Below, in pieces: positions 11,334 through 22,044 of a stretch of DNA of 64,000 nucleotides. The stretch is from Immersiella caudata (Eukaryota; Ascomycota; Sordariomycetes; Sordariales; Lasiosphaeriaceae). Position 1 is the first letter of the stretch. Each line of letters starts with the position of its first letter. The stretch covers positions 7,440,001 through 7,504,000 of the forward strand of contig JAULSU010000001.1 in NCBI GenBank assembly GCA_030512335.1. Reading direction: 5' to 3'. The notes beneath the pieces were generated by a model. The model had not been told where the DNA came from. It saw only the letters and a list, made by a program, of their open reading frames with translations, and made no database searches. The position numbers and the translations under genes are program-made.

Positions 11334-12004
11334 GTTCGTAGGAATCGATGGGGTTAGAAGAGGTGATGGGCCCGAAGTTGGGGCGTCTCAGGAGGAGCTG
11401 GTGGTGAGTCTCTCGGGAGAGCTTGTCCAGGAGGGAGTTGTGATACGTTAGGCTGGGTATAGCTAAAGCAAATGTGTGTCTCGGGCAGCTTTCGGGATTC
11501 ATGTTAGTCTTTAGGCCGATGCAACGGAGCCACTAGGCATGCGGCCGGAAAGCCCCTGTGTGCTAGCCATTGCGAACCGGGTACACGAAAATCAGTGATG
11601 ATCACATGGCGGATTCCCAGCGGCTGGATGAGGGAAATTACCCCGGATGAAGGCCATCAACGGCCGAAGGGAGAAAAAACGTGGGGAGAGGCATGTCCCC
11701 CCGTGGGTGGCAAGCACAAGTGGGAGGTGCGGGTCGGAGTGGTTAGCGGAGGGCGGCACCTTCCCGTTGGGAACTTTGGACGCTGGCAGTTGACCCGGAC
11801 CGGGTGTTAGCATCGCTGAGAATTACCTGATTCGCGAACCGCAGTTGGCGACGGCCGGATCCGCTGGTCCACATGTCACTTGGATGCACCGAGCACTTAC
11901 ACGGTGCCGCTTCCTCAAGGACCTCGCAATCAGGGAGCAGCTTCGGGTGCGCCGCTTTCATTCTCACAGAGCGTCCTTTTCATGATCAGTGCCTGAAACG
12001 AAAA
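11334..12004. promoter_or_regulatory. Divergent promoter region of polyol dehydrogenase and SDR
   Basis: This 671-bp spacer separates two oppositely transcribed sugar-redox genes, so it probably holds both promoters. No gene is supported inside; overlapping 70-residue ORFs on both strands look like chance. I did not identify a defined operator. Confidence 0.5.
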
Positions 12005-12907
12005 ATGACGAGCGTCCAAGATATGTTTTCGCTTTCAGGCCACACGGCTGTCGTTACGGGTGGAACGCGGGGCATTGGGCAGGCGGTAGCTATCGCCCTC
12101 GCCGAAGTCGGCGCGGATATCCTCCTCGTCCAGGTTGGCCAACCAGTCCCATCTCGGCCCAATTGACACCGACTAACCTGGGAATCGAGGAGTGAAAAGA
12201 GAGACGACAGTGCCACGGCCACCCGTGACGCCATCCGCGCTCTTGGCCGCACCGCAACCATCTACACGGCCGATCTGGGCTCCCCCGAGGGTGTCGCCAA
12301 GTTGGCGCCCAAAATCCTCGCGGACGGGCACGAGGTCCGCATTCTCATCAACTGCGCCGGGATCCAGCGCCGCCATCCTTGCGAGAAGTTCCCCGACTCG
12401 GACTTCAACGAGGTGATTCAGGTTAACCTCAACACCGTTTTCACGCTCTGTCGCGATTTCGGCGCCCATATGCTGAGGCTTGAGCCTTCACCTGTTACGG
12501 GCCGCAGGGGGTCAATCATCAACTTTGCCTCGCTGCTTACCTTTCAGGGAGGCCTGACCGTGCCTGCTTACGCTGCGTCCAAGGGTGCTGTTGGCCAGCT
12601 CACCAAAAGCTTTGCCAACGAGTGGACATCGCGTGGCGTTACAGTCAACGCAGTCGCACCGGGGTACATTGAAACTGAAATGAACACGGCGCTCCTGAAC
12701 GACCCCGTCCGGTTGGAGAGCATCAGTGCCAGAATACCAGCCGGAAGAGTAAGGCTCCTGGATCCAAGAAGACTGCATATTGCTGACAGGTTTCAGTGGG
12801 GGAGCCCTGAGGATTTCAAGGGCACAACCGTATATCTCGCGAGCAAGGCGAGTGCCTATGTCAGTGGTCACGTTTTGGTGGTTGACGGTGGATGGATGGG
12901 ACGATAA
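12005..12907 (+). CDS. Short-chain dehydrogenase, 2-deoxy-D-gluconate 3-dehydrogenase-like
   Basis: Exons 12005-12133, 12200-12748, 12797-12907; 262 residues. Classical SDR: cofactor motif TGGTRGIG (residues 18-25), NCAG (94-97), catalytic Ser154, Tyr167 and Lys171 in PAYAASKGAV, then VAPGYIETEMN and IPAGRWGSPEDFKG. The latter strings are those of the KduD/2-deoxy-D-gluconate 3-dehydrogenase subgroup, which acts in uronate-derived sugar breakdown; the assignment to this substrate is inference. The second intron (12749-12796) is 48 nt and free of in-frame stops, so its retention would simply insert 16 residues just before the C-terminal WGSPEDF segment. It is convergent with the Ayg1-like gene, 125 bp apart. 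Confidence 0.93.
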
Positions 12908-13032
12908 ATCAAGACTGTCCCTCTTTATTGCGCCTCAGAGGCCGTTCGTGTACCAATCTGCAAAACAAGCCACTCTGCCAGGGAATAAAGCTCAAGCAGT
13001 GTCAAGCCAATGAAGCTTTCCTTCCTGGAACT

Positions 13033-14554
13033 TTAGTTCTTCTTAGGTGTAGCCATCACAGACTCCATCCAGGGGTAAACTGAAGCGTTGGCCATAGGGT
13101 AGCCCATGTGCAGAGCGCCCGTGAAGAAGCGAGCCTCCTTAGGAGAGCCATACTCGAACAGCATCATCGAGTCCTCAATGGGCATCAAACCATCGAGCGT
13201 TCCCTACTATCAGTCAGCATCATCGCTTTTGTTAGCTCCTGAAGCACAAACTCACATTGATCAAAAGGAGTCGAGTTGACGGCTGCTGAATTATACCCGT
13301 CTCCAACAGCGAGAACTTCTTCTGCACCCCCTCCTTGTACTCCCCCACGCTCTTAAACCCGTGCTTCATCGCCATCGCCGGCGTCAACCTGATTGAGTTA
13401 GCACACCCGTCCTCCTTTCTCTTTGGATTAGGATCACTCAACTGAAACGGATACTCGTGTCCATCCGCCTTCTCCAACCACTCCCTATCATAAAAGTAAT
13501 GGCATCCCGCCCCCTGGGCAATGCTCCCCACCAACCGCTCCCTATGCGTGTGCGCAACCCTAATCGCATAATACCCCCCACTGCTCAAACCCCAGACCAT
13601 CACACTCCCCATCTCAAACCGCCCCGTTCCCTCCATCCAGTCCAAAAGACTACTCCACAACCTATCGGGGCTCTCCGGGTCCGCACTGTCCGCAGGGCAG
13701 TCCGCCGTCCCGGGAATCTCCACAACCACCGCAGCCCACCCACGAGACAAAAACTCCTCACAGCGGACCGTGTTATCCGGACGGTACCCATCCAATCCAG
13801 TCATGAGGATCACAGCGGGGGCCTTCTCCGTGCTGGATTTACCACCCGGATGACGGACATAGATAGGAATAGCCCCCCTGTCGTTGCCCTTGGCATGAGC
13901 ATGAGGGACGTCGATCTCCTCAAGGGGAATGGACCAGGTGGACGCAGCTTTGGTGTACACGCGCTTTTGAGCTTCCCAGGCGGCCCACTTGGGGGCGTTG
14001 TTGATCTCGGGGAAGGCGGTGATGTAGGGGAAGCGAGCGATACGGTAGACCGTGCAGGCGCGGAGGTAGAGGGCCGAGGCGGAGGTGGGGTTGCCGGAGG
14101 CGAGTGCGGCGTCACCTTGGGCGGTGAGGGCTTCGGCGACGGGGATGAAGGCGTTCGTGTACTCCGGGGAAGTACCATCGTTTGTGTTGTTCTGGGGGTG
14201 GTTAGTAAAGGGAAGGGGAGGGGGGAGGGGAGGGGGGGGGGGGATTACTTGGATGAGGTGGTTGAAGATGGCCTCAAAGTCCTCATATGCCCCGTCGTGA
14301 AATGGATAAACTACCTTGCTGCACTTGAGGCGAATCAACATATGTCATGTCGCACAGAAGAATTGGTTTGGCAGTTTTGAATGGCAACTTTGGTATACAA
14401 GAGTACAGCACGCAAGACTTACAGGGAATTTCCACTTGGTCTCCCAGAGAGCTTTGATTCCGTCGTGATGCGGCATTCGTGCTTCGAACGCCTGGGTACC
14501 CATGATCCAGTTCCTACCCGAACTCCCATCCTTGCCCGCTCCCTTGCTGCCCAT
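13033..14554 (-). CDS. Ayg1-like alpha/beta hydrolase (FrsA/DUF1100 family)
   Basis: Minus strand, exons 14554-14423, 14323-14249, 14191-13256, 13203-13033; 437 residues. The family member Ayg1 shortens a heptaketide to tetrahydroxynaphthalene in DHN-melanin synthesis; other members act on other acyl chains. Family hallmarks are WETKWKFPCSKVVYPFHDG (joined across the first intron), ILMTGLDGYRPDNT, nucleophile Ser272 in VWGLSSGGYYA, the acid in GTLDGLMPIEDSM and catalytic His in TGALHMGYPMANA. Without the last intron the frame would miss both Asp and His, which supports the exon at 13203-13033. Intron 2 contains a 12-base homopolymer. No polyketide synthase lies in the window, so a melanin role is not shown; it could serve another polyketide or detoxification. 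Confidence 0.9.
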
Positions 14555-14652
14555 GATGCCCGACTGAAAAATTGGTGCAGATGATGGAGATCCCCGAAAA
14601 GATGCGAAAAGGTGTCAAAATACAAGACAAGAAGACAAACTAGAACCTGGCA

Positions 14653-14902
14653 TTAAATCACGCGAACGACCTTCTGCTTGGTGAAAAGGGGCACGCCGTC
14701 CTTCGATCCCACGCAAACAGCCGTTACGGTGCTTCTCCGGCGCCGGTGAGGGGTAGGGGCGGCGGCAGCAACAACAGTGCCCCGGACTCTGAGGGCAGGT
14801 TAGGCTTGTTGGGCTTGAGAAAAGGGGCAACAAAGAAACTAACTGCGATTGCAGGAGAGCAATGCGGACCCGGGCAATCGAAGCGTGGAGATCCTCAGCC
14901 AT
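14653..14902 (-). CDS. Possible small spliced gene, 64 residues, unknown function
   Basis: Minus strand, exons 14902-14844 and 14788-14653. The ATG has a good context (GACAAAATGGCTG) and opens MAEDLHASIARVRIALLQSQ; the 55-bp intron has donor GTTAGT, a perfect CCTAACCTG branch site about 10 nt from the acceptor CCCTCAG, and the second exon continues in phase to ...VPLFTKQKVVRVI and a stop. The protein is basic with an Ala/Arg-rich middle and no signal peptide or recognised domain. It ends about 100 bp before the ATG of the Ayg1-like gene on the same strand, so it could instead be an upstream ORF in that gene's leader. The textbook intron is the main support. Confidence 0.4.
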
Positions 14903-14946
14903 TTTGTCGGAAAACGCGGGGAAGGCGTAAGCTTCTTATGCGGGCT

Positions 14947-14998
14947 GTTGCTTGACTCGGCGTAGGGGTCTCTGTTGCTTGACTCGGCGTAGGGGTCT
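14947..14998 (+). repeat. Tandem duplication of a 26-bp unit
   Basis: Two adjacent copies of a unit containing GTTGCTTGACTCGGCGTAGG lie upstream (5') of the possible small gene. No function is apparent. Confidence 0.8.
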
Positions 14999-16517
14999 TC
15001 TGCAGACGCAATGCAATAACGGTCCTCCTTCTATGGAGCGGCTACGGCGATAGCGGGCGATTGGCTGAACCTGCCTGAGTAGTGCTGTAGGGCTGCCGGG
15101 CCGCCGCAAAGCTTCTGGTTTGCGAGTTGGGGATATCCGTAGGCCGGGTCCGGGCCGTGAGTGGAGTCAATGTTCGGGACGGGGCCGGGTTTGTCTATGT
15201 AGGTGGATATGCAGTTGCGTTCCTCAAGGCAGATATCAGATGGATGCTACGAAAATCTCTCAGCTCTTTCCCCGAGGGGGGAACCGATATATATATAGAC
15301 CGAGAGGGACATTTACTTCCCATGGCCACCCGACCGACAGGGCAACGGGGGTGGGGATGACGAGAGACGCATGGTGAGATGGTCGGGTCGCGGGAGTGGA
15401 GAGGAGGGTGGCTCAGTGCTAAGACAGGGCGATGAACACCCGGATTGGGAGGAGCTGAAACCGTCCGCTCAGCCTGCCATCGCTCGCTCAGTGCATGGAT
15501 CCCGGCCTAGAGGGGCGCCGCGTTGCAAGGCGTTTGCGCGACGGTTTGGTTGGCCATGCCCAACCGTGCCTGACTCGTCGAGGAGCCCCGATGGAGAGTT
15601 TTGGACGACCCTTTGCGACAATCTCACGATGTCCCGAGCTGTTCGTCCCCTCATCCCAGCCGTTCCCCGCGCCTCTCGAACGTGGAGGGGGCGCTGGTGC
15701 GAACAGATGCAGGAGGAACGTTCCCGTTTGCGTCGTTGTGACCTGCTAGGACGCATCACATGTCAAATTCCGGAGGAGGGGTTCCCATCCCCGTTTGCTA
15801 TGAATTGGGCCCAACCTTCCCCCACTTCTTCCCTGGCCGATCGCACAGTACCCCAGACCAATCCAGTGCGCCAGCGCCCAATCTGCTGCGTTGCGCCGAA
15901 CGCAGCAACTGCCGCCAAGGAAGCGCAACGATGCCGCGATCCCGGCTCGGGCTGCTTCCCGTTTCGCGACGGGTCGCAAAGCCGTCTCCAAGCGGACCAC
16001 TGCCGTGCCAGGAGAGAGATGCCCGTGTGACGTCGAAGCGGACCCAACAGCGTCTCTTCAGGGCTAGTGTAGAGGAGAGCACCTGAGAGACTGGGACGGC
16101 AGCGCGGTTCGAGGGACCGGAACAGATTTGTCTAACTCTAATCCACCAATCTTCGTACGAGTCGCTTGCTTGAATTGCCGAATGAAATCATCGCTTAAGC
16201 TTCTAGTCTTGTCCATAAAGCACCACATCCACCAGCTTTCCCTTGCCGTCTAGATCGAAAACCAAAAGATGTTCAGGAGACCCAAACTCCGCGGCTAATC
16301 TATCCTGTTCCACTGGGAGGGTAGCACTGTCGTTGCAGGCCCGTCCGCCGCCAATATGGTCCGGTAGAGGTTATCAGCCGTTCTCGCGCGCTGTTGGCCG
16401 TTGGCTAAATCGCTCGATATACCAACGCTCGGGTCGCACGACGTCAAAGGTTCGACGTCCCGTTGCCTGTTGGCTAACTCAGCGCACTGCGCAGGGTAGA
16501 GCGCCCCCGGACAACAC
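14999..16517. other. Intergenic, no supported gene
   Basis: GC-rich 1.5-kb stretch in which all six frames carry medium ORFs that overlap each other (up to about 219 residues on plus at 15371-16030), which is what high GC gives by chance; none has a known motif or flanking splice sites. A TATATATATAGA string occurs at about 15290. The end near 16200-16517 should contain the GNA1 3' UTR. Confidence 0.5.
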
Positions 16518-17113
16518 CTATTGAGCTTTACTCTTTGGGGTCTCGTGGTAATGGGCCATCTCCAACCCTGCACGGCGAAAGCCACACTTGACGTAAAAAC
16601 CCTCATTGTGCTCGCTGCAGTCTAGGATGGTCTTGTAGCAGCCTGTCTTGGCGGCGATGAAGTCCAGGGCTTGGATGATGCGTAAGCCTAGCTTCTTGCC
16701 CTGCTGATCCTTTGCAACGGCGATGTCCTCGATGTGACCGACGGAACCTAGAGTGTGGATGCTGGAGGGCGGGCTGTCAGATGGTGTTGGGAGAAGCTGG
16801 GGGCATTGGGATAAGAGACTCACAACTTGCGTTCCACGATCAGGGCGCCGGTTCCAACAACCCGTGCGGGGGTGGTGTTTGTATCCTCCACAACGAGGAT
16901 GAAGTAACCGCCATCTTGTCGGGACATCCAGGCATACTGTTCCTCAAACTGTTCCTTAGAGATCTCGCCAACGGTCGTCAGGACTCGGAGACAATCAAGG
17001 AAGCCCGTGTCGTAGTCGGTGCGTCGCAACGCCCGTGAGCGGTAGCCCTCGGGGAGAGCAGCCTGGACTTCGGGGGAAAGGAGGTCGGCCGAGAAGAGTT
17101 CTTGTTCCGCCAT
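16518..17113 (-). CDS. GNA1: Glucosamine-6-phosphate N-acetyltransferase
   Basis: Minus strand, exons 17113-16824 and 16761-16518, 62-bp intron; 177 residues, as expected for fungal Gna1. The enzyme transfers acetyl from acetyl-CoA to glucosamine 6-phosphate, an essential cytosolic step toward UDP-GlcNAc for chitin, N-glycans and GPI anchors. The GNAT fold is visible: VGTGALIVERKF / IHTLGSVGHIEDIAV (strands 4-5, joined by the intron), the acetyl-CoA loop KDQQGKKLGLRI, LDCSEHNEGFYVKCGF and C-terminal MAHY. The start at 17113 (CCGCCATGGCTGA) is preferred to an in-frame ATG ten codons upstream. Splicing must use the acceptor CTCCAG to restore the KFIH sequence; the unspliced frame stops at once. 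Confidence 0.95.
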
Positions 17114-18528
17114 GGCTGAGGATGTTACTGGACATTTTGTCAACGGCTCCGGCCTTCAATGGGGGTGGCGCTGTGCCTCGAGGATGTTACCTGTGCTTGC
17201 ACAAATTGTCCCCAATTGGTTCTGAGGTGGTGTTCCTATAGGGGAAGAAAACAACGCGGTCTATGAAGTGAAGAAATACCCAAATCAGATGGAGAGTAAA
17301 TACGATTGAGCTTGGTGTTGAATTGTCAATTACCCCTCGAACAACTGAAGCCGACAAGCGGTCCGGAATGTGAGCCCCGCCTCCCCCTGGCTGGGAGGCT
17401 TCTCTCCAACGGATTCGCTACAATCGGCTCCGCCCAGCCGTGCCTGTCCAGCCACAGGGGAGCGCTAAGGGCGGAAAGCGGCAGCGAGTAAAAAGAGCAG
17501 TGGGGCCTCAGCCTCCGTTTTCATCAACTCCAAAGCTCCAACTGTGGTGCGAATTTCTACCATCTGTAAGTCAGCTGTGTAGACCACTCAATCGTTTTGC
17601 GCATCTGAGGAATTTGAGAGCCGATAACTGGGGACCCCTGTGCAACTTGCATGGCGGGGAGTTCAAGGAGGGCACCTCTGAATTTGATGCATGGCATCGG
17701 TGTATCAGTGTCTTCATCGGAAAGTTTAAAAGCATCTTTCCTGAGGTATTTACCTGCACCAACCCGAGCTTTAATCTCAGTTATCGCAAATATCATCAAC
17801 ATCGCTATGTTTTCCGACCAAATCGATCCATGGGGCAGCCTGGTTCCAAGCTTTTCATGCCAACTGGGTGAGACTCGACCCTGCTGCGCCTCCCGCACCA
17901 ACGAACGATTACCATCCCCCTCGCTGTACCTGTCTGGATCGATGGGCGAGCAAGCCCATCGATCGAGACGGCGCGAACCCTGATTTCCTCCAGGCGCCTA
18001 TTTTGAAGCGGCGCAGACCATCACGCTGAGGGGTTGGCAGTTGCCAACGCACACGCCAACTCGAGCCAGCGCATCTCAAGCGTAAGTGCGCCTCGCGTTG
18101 CGGATGACCACGACCCCGCTCGCTATCACATGCCCGGCCGAAGCTTGAATGGCGGGAAAGGTGGGATGGAAGCGGGTGCGACACGGGGACACGGAGATCC
18201 CAGTGACGACAAGAATTCTACCAACGCGATGGGGGAGCGCATGGTCTAATTTTCGTCTGAACCAGAGCGCGTTCCATGTATGCTCTGATCTCCGCTCCCA
18301 ACCGCCACCTCGGGTGTGTCCTGTCGATCGACGTTTTCCAGTCAACGCACGTACTACCGTTCTCTTTCTAAACCGCCTTCGCCCCTCGTTCCTTTTCTCA
18401 GGATGGCGGTTGCTCCAAACCATCTCTAATTTGTCCCCGGAGAGTTTCGTGATGACTGTCGCGGCATCACTTCCTACACACCGCCATCTACCCCCTTTCT
18501 CACTGCCTCGATCTGCCTCATATAAGCC
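17114..18528. promoter_or_regulatory. Divergent intergenic region between GNA1 and the lipase gene
   Basis: 1.4 kb without a supported gene; ORFs of 110-193 residues on both strands overlap one another and lack motifs. The last 200 bp (18320-18520) are strongly pyrimidine-rich, typical of a fungal leader in front of the lipase ATG at 18529. Confidence 0.5.
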
Positions 18529-21500
18529 ATGGCCATTGACATGGAAACCGTTATTGCGGCCGATATCTATATCGACGATGCAACGCCTACCGGCTTGTCC
18601 ATCATCCCAGACGAGGACATCACGGCTTACCTCCACGATCTCACGAATAACAACCACGGCAAAACGCTTCTCCCATCACCGATAGCAAAGGCAGTCAGCC
18701 TCGCCACCCGCTCTACCAGTCTGGCCCTGCGCATGGGCACAATAATAGGGGGCTATGGATTTGATGCAGCAAAAATCACGACGCTGTCGAGCCTCGAGCT
18801 TGGGCGCGTCGTACTCGAGGGCATCCTTGGTCGCGCAGGCCGCGATGTAATATCTCGTTCGGGGTCCGATCTGGGAAAGGCTGACGCTGAGACCATCTTG
18901 GAAAGGAGCCTGGAAAACTTGCATCGTACCATGACGCAGATTGTCTTTTGGACTGCAACTGGTTTCCACATGACTGGAACTACCATGGCCATGGTTTCGG
19001 AGTCGTCCCAGCTCCTACTCTCAACGCTCGACCAGTTCTTCGGGTCGACTGACTCCTCTCGGGCGATGGCCAGCATCATCACGCTCATCCGTCGCGAGTT
19101 TCAAAATCCTGCGACGGGCATCCTGGGAGAGAAAGTGGGAGTGGCTGACTTGATGTTGGGCTTTTGCGGGTTGGCGTATCTGCAAAAATGGAGTCGGCGC
19201 TTGATAGAAGAGGAAAATCGAAAACTGCGTGTCGAAGAAACAGTATGGGACGTGGTTGTGCTCAGCAACGGTGTGAGGGTTGACGTCCACGAGGAAGGCT
19301 TGTACGGAGTCCACGACGGCTATGGCCCAGAGGAGAACTCTGGGGGTGGACTCGCAGCAGTGAAGGCGAATGAGAAGCTCCTCGCCACCATCGAGGATCA
19401 CGGCGCACAGGACAGCGAGGACGATCGAGACAGTCTCCCGGAGATGCGGCTCAAACATCAAATCATGCGGTCCCTGCCTGAAAATGCCCATGTCTCTATC
19501 ACGACCCGAAGTAGCACAACCAAAACGATCACCGTGGATATCACAGGCGGGATGGAAGACCTTCCGTTCTCGCCGCCCCCGGGCGTTGAGCTTATTGAGG
19601 AGAGCAAAGAGCAGGTTTCCAGCCGAGCGGAAGCGCTGGGCGATAGCCATATCCCTCCTACTTGCCGAGTTGTCTATCGCCTTCACAGGAATAAAGAGAG
19701 AAGGACCTCGTTCAAGAAGGAAGATGGCGACATCAGCCAAGTTACCGGGTACGTTGAAGAGGTGGACGATGAGTCTCAGGCGGGATCGACGACGGAGGTT
19801 GACGACAGGCCACCTGTTCCGCGGAAGAACTCCTTGGTCAAGACGCCAGTCCGGCGCCCGAGCTCTGCGGCCTCTGCGGCCTCTTCCTCGTCAACGCGCT
19901 CGGCGAAGCCATCTCGCATTCCCAGCCCGACCATATCCAGGAAGAGCATCGAAAACACGGCCAACCAGAAAAGACCGCGGGTGCCACCGTCTGCTGCTGT
20001 CAATAACCGGTCCGCTGTAGGGTCGCGGAGGCAATCAATCAATCGGTTCTTGTCGGGAACTAAAGAGGATGCCGAGTCTGGTAGCAAGCAGGCTCCCGAG
20101 CGGAAGACTGGGTTCAGGAGTGTCCTGAGAAGGCAGACAGGTCTGTTTAACAGGGATGACTCAGGCTTCGACTCGTCTCAGACCAAGAGAAAGGGGAAGC
20201 GGATTGCAGGGGGTCCACCAACACCAGCCTCTCCAGTGAGGATACAGCCACGGCACAGCTCAAGCCCAACCTCTTTATTGGTTCCGGGTCGTCGTTCTTC
20301 ATTGATTCCCAGGCAGACAGCACGCGCACCTCCCGGAAGGGCTGGCATCAACCACGGTGCCCGCCCCGCCTCAAGAGACGTAGATGAACCTTTTACGAGA
20401 AGTTCATCCAGGGCGAGCTACATATCGGTGCATGAAATACGGCGCGACTCTATGATCTCGCAGACGGACACGTATTCTATCACCACGACCGATGACTATC
20501 GACCGGTTTCGCCCACCGCCGTCCCAACTGATGCAATCAGTGAGAGTCCACTGAGTGCCAAGCCAAGGCTTGAGCGAGAGAGCACTGGCGGTTCGTTTGA
20601 CGGGAAATGCCGTCGGGTCAAGTCACATCTGCATTCGCCAAGTATCTACACGCTGAGGGCAATAGAATCATATACCACGCTGGTGCCATTCTATCAGCGG
20701 AGTGCATTCAACAATAACGAAGCGTTGGGTACGCTGCGTCGGGCGGGTATGGTTGACGGCATGTTTCCGAGATGCCATCTCCTACGGAACATCACCCGTT
20801 ACATGCGTTTCGCCTCGGCGTCATACGGTTCTAGCTTCTTGAAGCTCATGGGCATTGCCAAAGGGATGCCCATCCTAAGAGTACTCGACGACACGCACCA
20901 TGAGCTGCGCTCCTTTGCCCACCACACCGGATCCGACGCGAACAGTATACTCCTGTCCTCCTTCGTTGATCCTCAAGGTGGCTCCGACGGTACTGGCTCT
21001 ACGAATACGGGCGTCCCCCTCGTTCACTACATTTCGCTAGACCACGAGTCCAAGGCTGTGGTTCTTGCGTGCCGCGGGACATTGGGGTTTGAGGACGTTC
21101 TCGCCGACATGACGTGCGACTACGACGACCTCATATGGCGCGGCAATTCATACAAAGTTCACAAGGGCATCCACGCATCTGCCCGACGCCTCCTTTACGG
21201 CGGCGATGGCCGTGTTCTCTACACCCTAAAACAAGCCCTCGAGGAGTTTCCTGACTATGGTCTCGTCCTTACAGGCCACTCCCTCGGCGGCGCTGTTACC
21301 GCTCTCCTCGGGGTCATGCTCTCGGAGCCAGCCGAGGGTGAAAGCACCTTCTTCATCACCTCTCCTCAGCCACACACCCGTCTTCTCCTCGGCGATGGAA
21401 ACCACACTTCGACCTCTCCCGAGATTTGCCTTCCCTCTGGTCGACCCGTCCACGTCTTTGCCTACGGCCCACCATCCACCATGTCCGCTTCCCTCTGTCA

Positions 21501-22044
21501 TGCCACCCGCGGCCTCATCACAAGCATCATCAACGGGAACGACCTCGTCCCTTATCTCTCTCTGGGTGTCCTCCATGACTTCCAAGCCGTTGCCCTCGCC
21601 TTCAAGACGGACAATAACGAAGCCAAGGTGGAAGTTCGCCAGAGAATATGGGACGCTCTGCAAACAGGCCTTGCTGACAAGTGGTACGGCTCTAGATCGT
21701 CCTCGTCAGAACGGTCGCCCTCTGATGATGAGCAATGGGCCTATGCAGCACTCAAGGTACTCCGTGCGAGCATGATGAGCCAGAAACTACTGCCCCCTGG
21801 CGAAGTATTCGTTGTGGAAAGTACGCGTGTGCTGCGGCGGGACGCCTTTATGCGGGAAGGCGAGCCCGGAGGAGAGGAGCACTTTGGTCGACCAGCACAG
21901 AGGATTGTGCTCAAATACATCAGGGACGTGGAAAAGAGGTTTCGGGAGGTTCGGTTCGGAACGAGCATGTTGACGGACCATAGCCCGGGGAAGTATGAGG
22001 ACGCCTTGAATAAGCTCAAGATGGGCGTCATGGACGCCGCATGA
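18529..22044 (+). CDS. Large class 3 lipase (sn1-specific diacylglycerol lipase-like), intronless
   Basis: A single 1171-codon exon. The C-terminal third contains a Lipase_3 alpha/beta-hydrolase: VVLACRGTLGFEDVLADMTCDYDD (from about residue 844), nucleophile elbow LTGHSLGGAV with Ser918, and the probable acid in NGNDLVPYLS. The N-terminal 250 residues are conserved-looking and partly hydrophobic; residues about 410-660 are a Ser/Arg/Pro-rich disordered linker. It should hydrolyse acylglycerols, probably at a membrane; the diacylglycerol specificity is inferred from the architecture (long N-terminal extension plus GHSLGG). It is unusual in this window in having 3.5 kb with no intron. The ATG sits in a CCATGG context after a CT-rich leader. 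It is convergent with the GH43 gene. Confidence 0.92.
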   Translation: MAIDMETVIAADIYIDDATPTGLSIIPDEDITAYLHDLTNNNHGKTLLPSPIAKAVSLATRSTSLALRMGTIIGGYGFDAAKITTLSSLELGRVVLEGILGRAGRDVISRSGSDLGKADAETILERSLENLHRTMTQIVFWTATGFHMTGTTMAMVSESSQLLLSTLDQFFGSTDSSRAMASIITLIRREFQNPATGILGEKVGVADLMLGFCGLAYLQKWSRRLIEEENRKLRVEETVWDVVVLSNGVRVDVHEEGLYGVHDGYGPEENSGGGLAAVKANEKLLATIEDHGAQDSEDDRDSLPEMRLKHQIMRSLPENAHVSITTRSSTTKTITVDITGGMEDLPFSPPPGVELIEESKEQVSSRAEALGDSHIPPTCRVVYRLHRNKERRTSFKKEDGDISQVTGYVEEVDDESQAGSTTEVDDRPPVPRKNSLVKTPVRRPSSAASAASSSSTRSAKPSRIPSPTISRKSIENTANQKRPRVPPSAAVNNRSAVGSRRQSINRFLSGTKEDAESGSKQAPERKTGFRSVLRRQTGLFNRDDSGFDSSQTKRKGKRIAGGPPTPASPVRIQPRHSSSPTSLLVPGRRSSLIPRQTARAPPGRAGINHGARPASRDVDEPFTRSSSRASYISVHEIRRDSMISQTDTYSITTTDDYRPVSPTAVPTDAISESPLSAKPRLERESTGGSFDGKCRRVKSHLHSPSIYTLRAIESYTTLVPFYQRSAFNNNEALGTLRRAGMVDGMFPRCHLLRNITRYMRFASASYGSSFLKLMGIAKGMPILRVLDDTHHELRSFAHHTGSDANSILLSSFVDPQGGSDGTGSTNTGVPLVHYISLDHESKAVVLACRGTLGFEDVLADMTCDYDDLIWRGNSYKVHKGIHASARRLLYGGDGRVLYTLKQALEEFPDYGLVLTGHSLGGAVTALLGVMLSEPAEGESTFFITSPQPHTRLLLGDGNHTSTSPEICLPSGRPVHVFAYGPPSTMSASLCHATRGLITSIINGNDLVPYLSLGVLHDFQAVALAFKTDNNEAKVEVRQRIWDALQTGLADKWYGSRSSSSERSPSDDEQWAYAALKVLRASMMSQKLLPPGEVFVVESTRVLRRDAFMREGEPGGEEHFGRPAQRIVLKYIRDVEKRFREVRFGTSMLTDHSPGKYEDALNKLKMGVMDAA

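Noticed and set aside
13457..14380. 307-residue plus-strand ORF
   Set aside because: Antisense to the Ayg1-like gene and rich in Gly/Arg/Val from reversed codons.
15461..15474. 14-base match resembling part of a filamentous-fungal 5S rRNA (CCGTCCGCTCAGCC)
   Set aside because: The flanks do not fit the rest of a 5S gene, and no internal promoter or terminator follows.
15371..16030. 219-residue plus-strand ORF
   Set aside because: Overlaps three other ORFs of similar length in other frames, no domain, no splice-site support.
16104..16120. GGTTCGA string as a possible tRNA B box
   Set aside because: No A box at the right distance and no acceptor stem can be formed.
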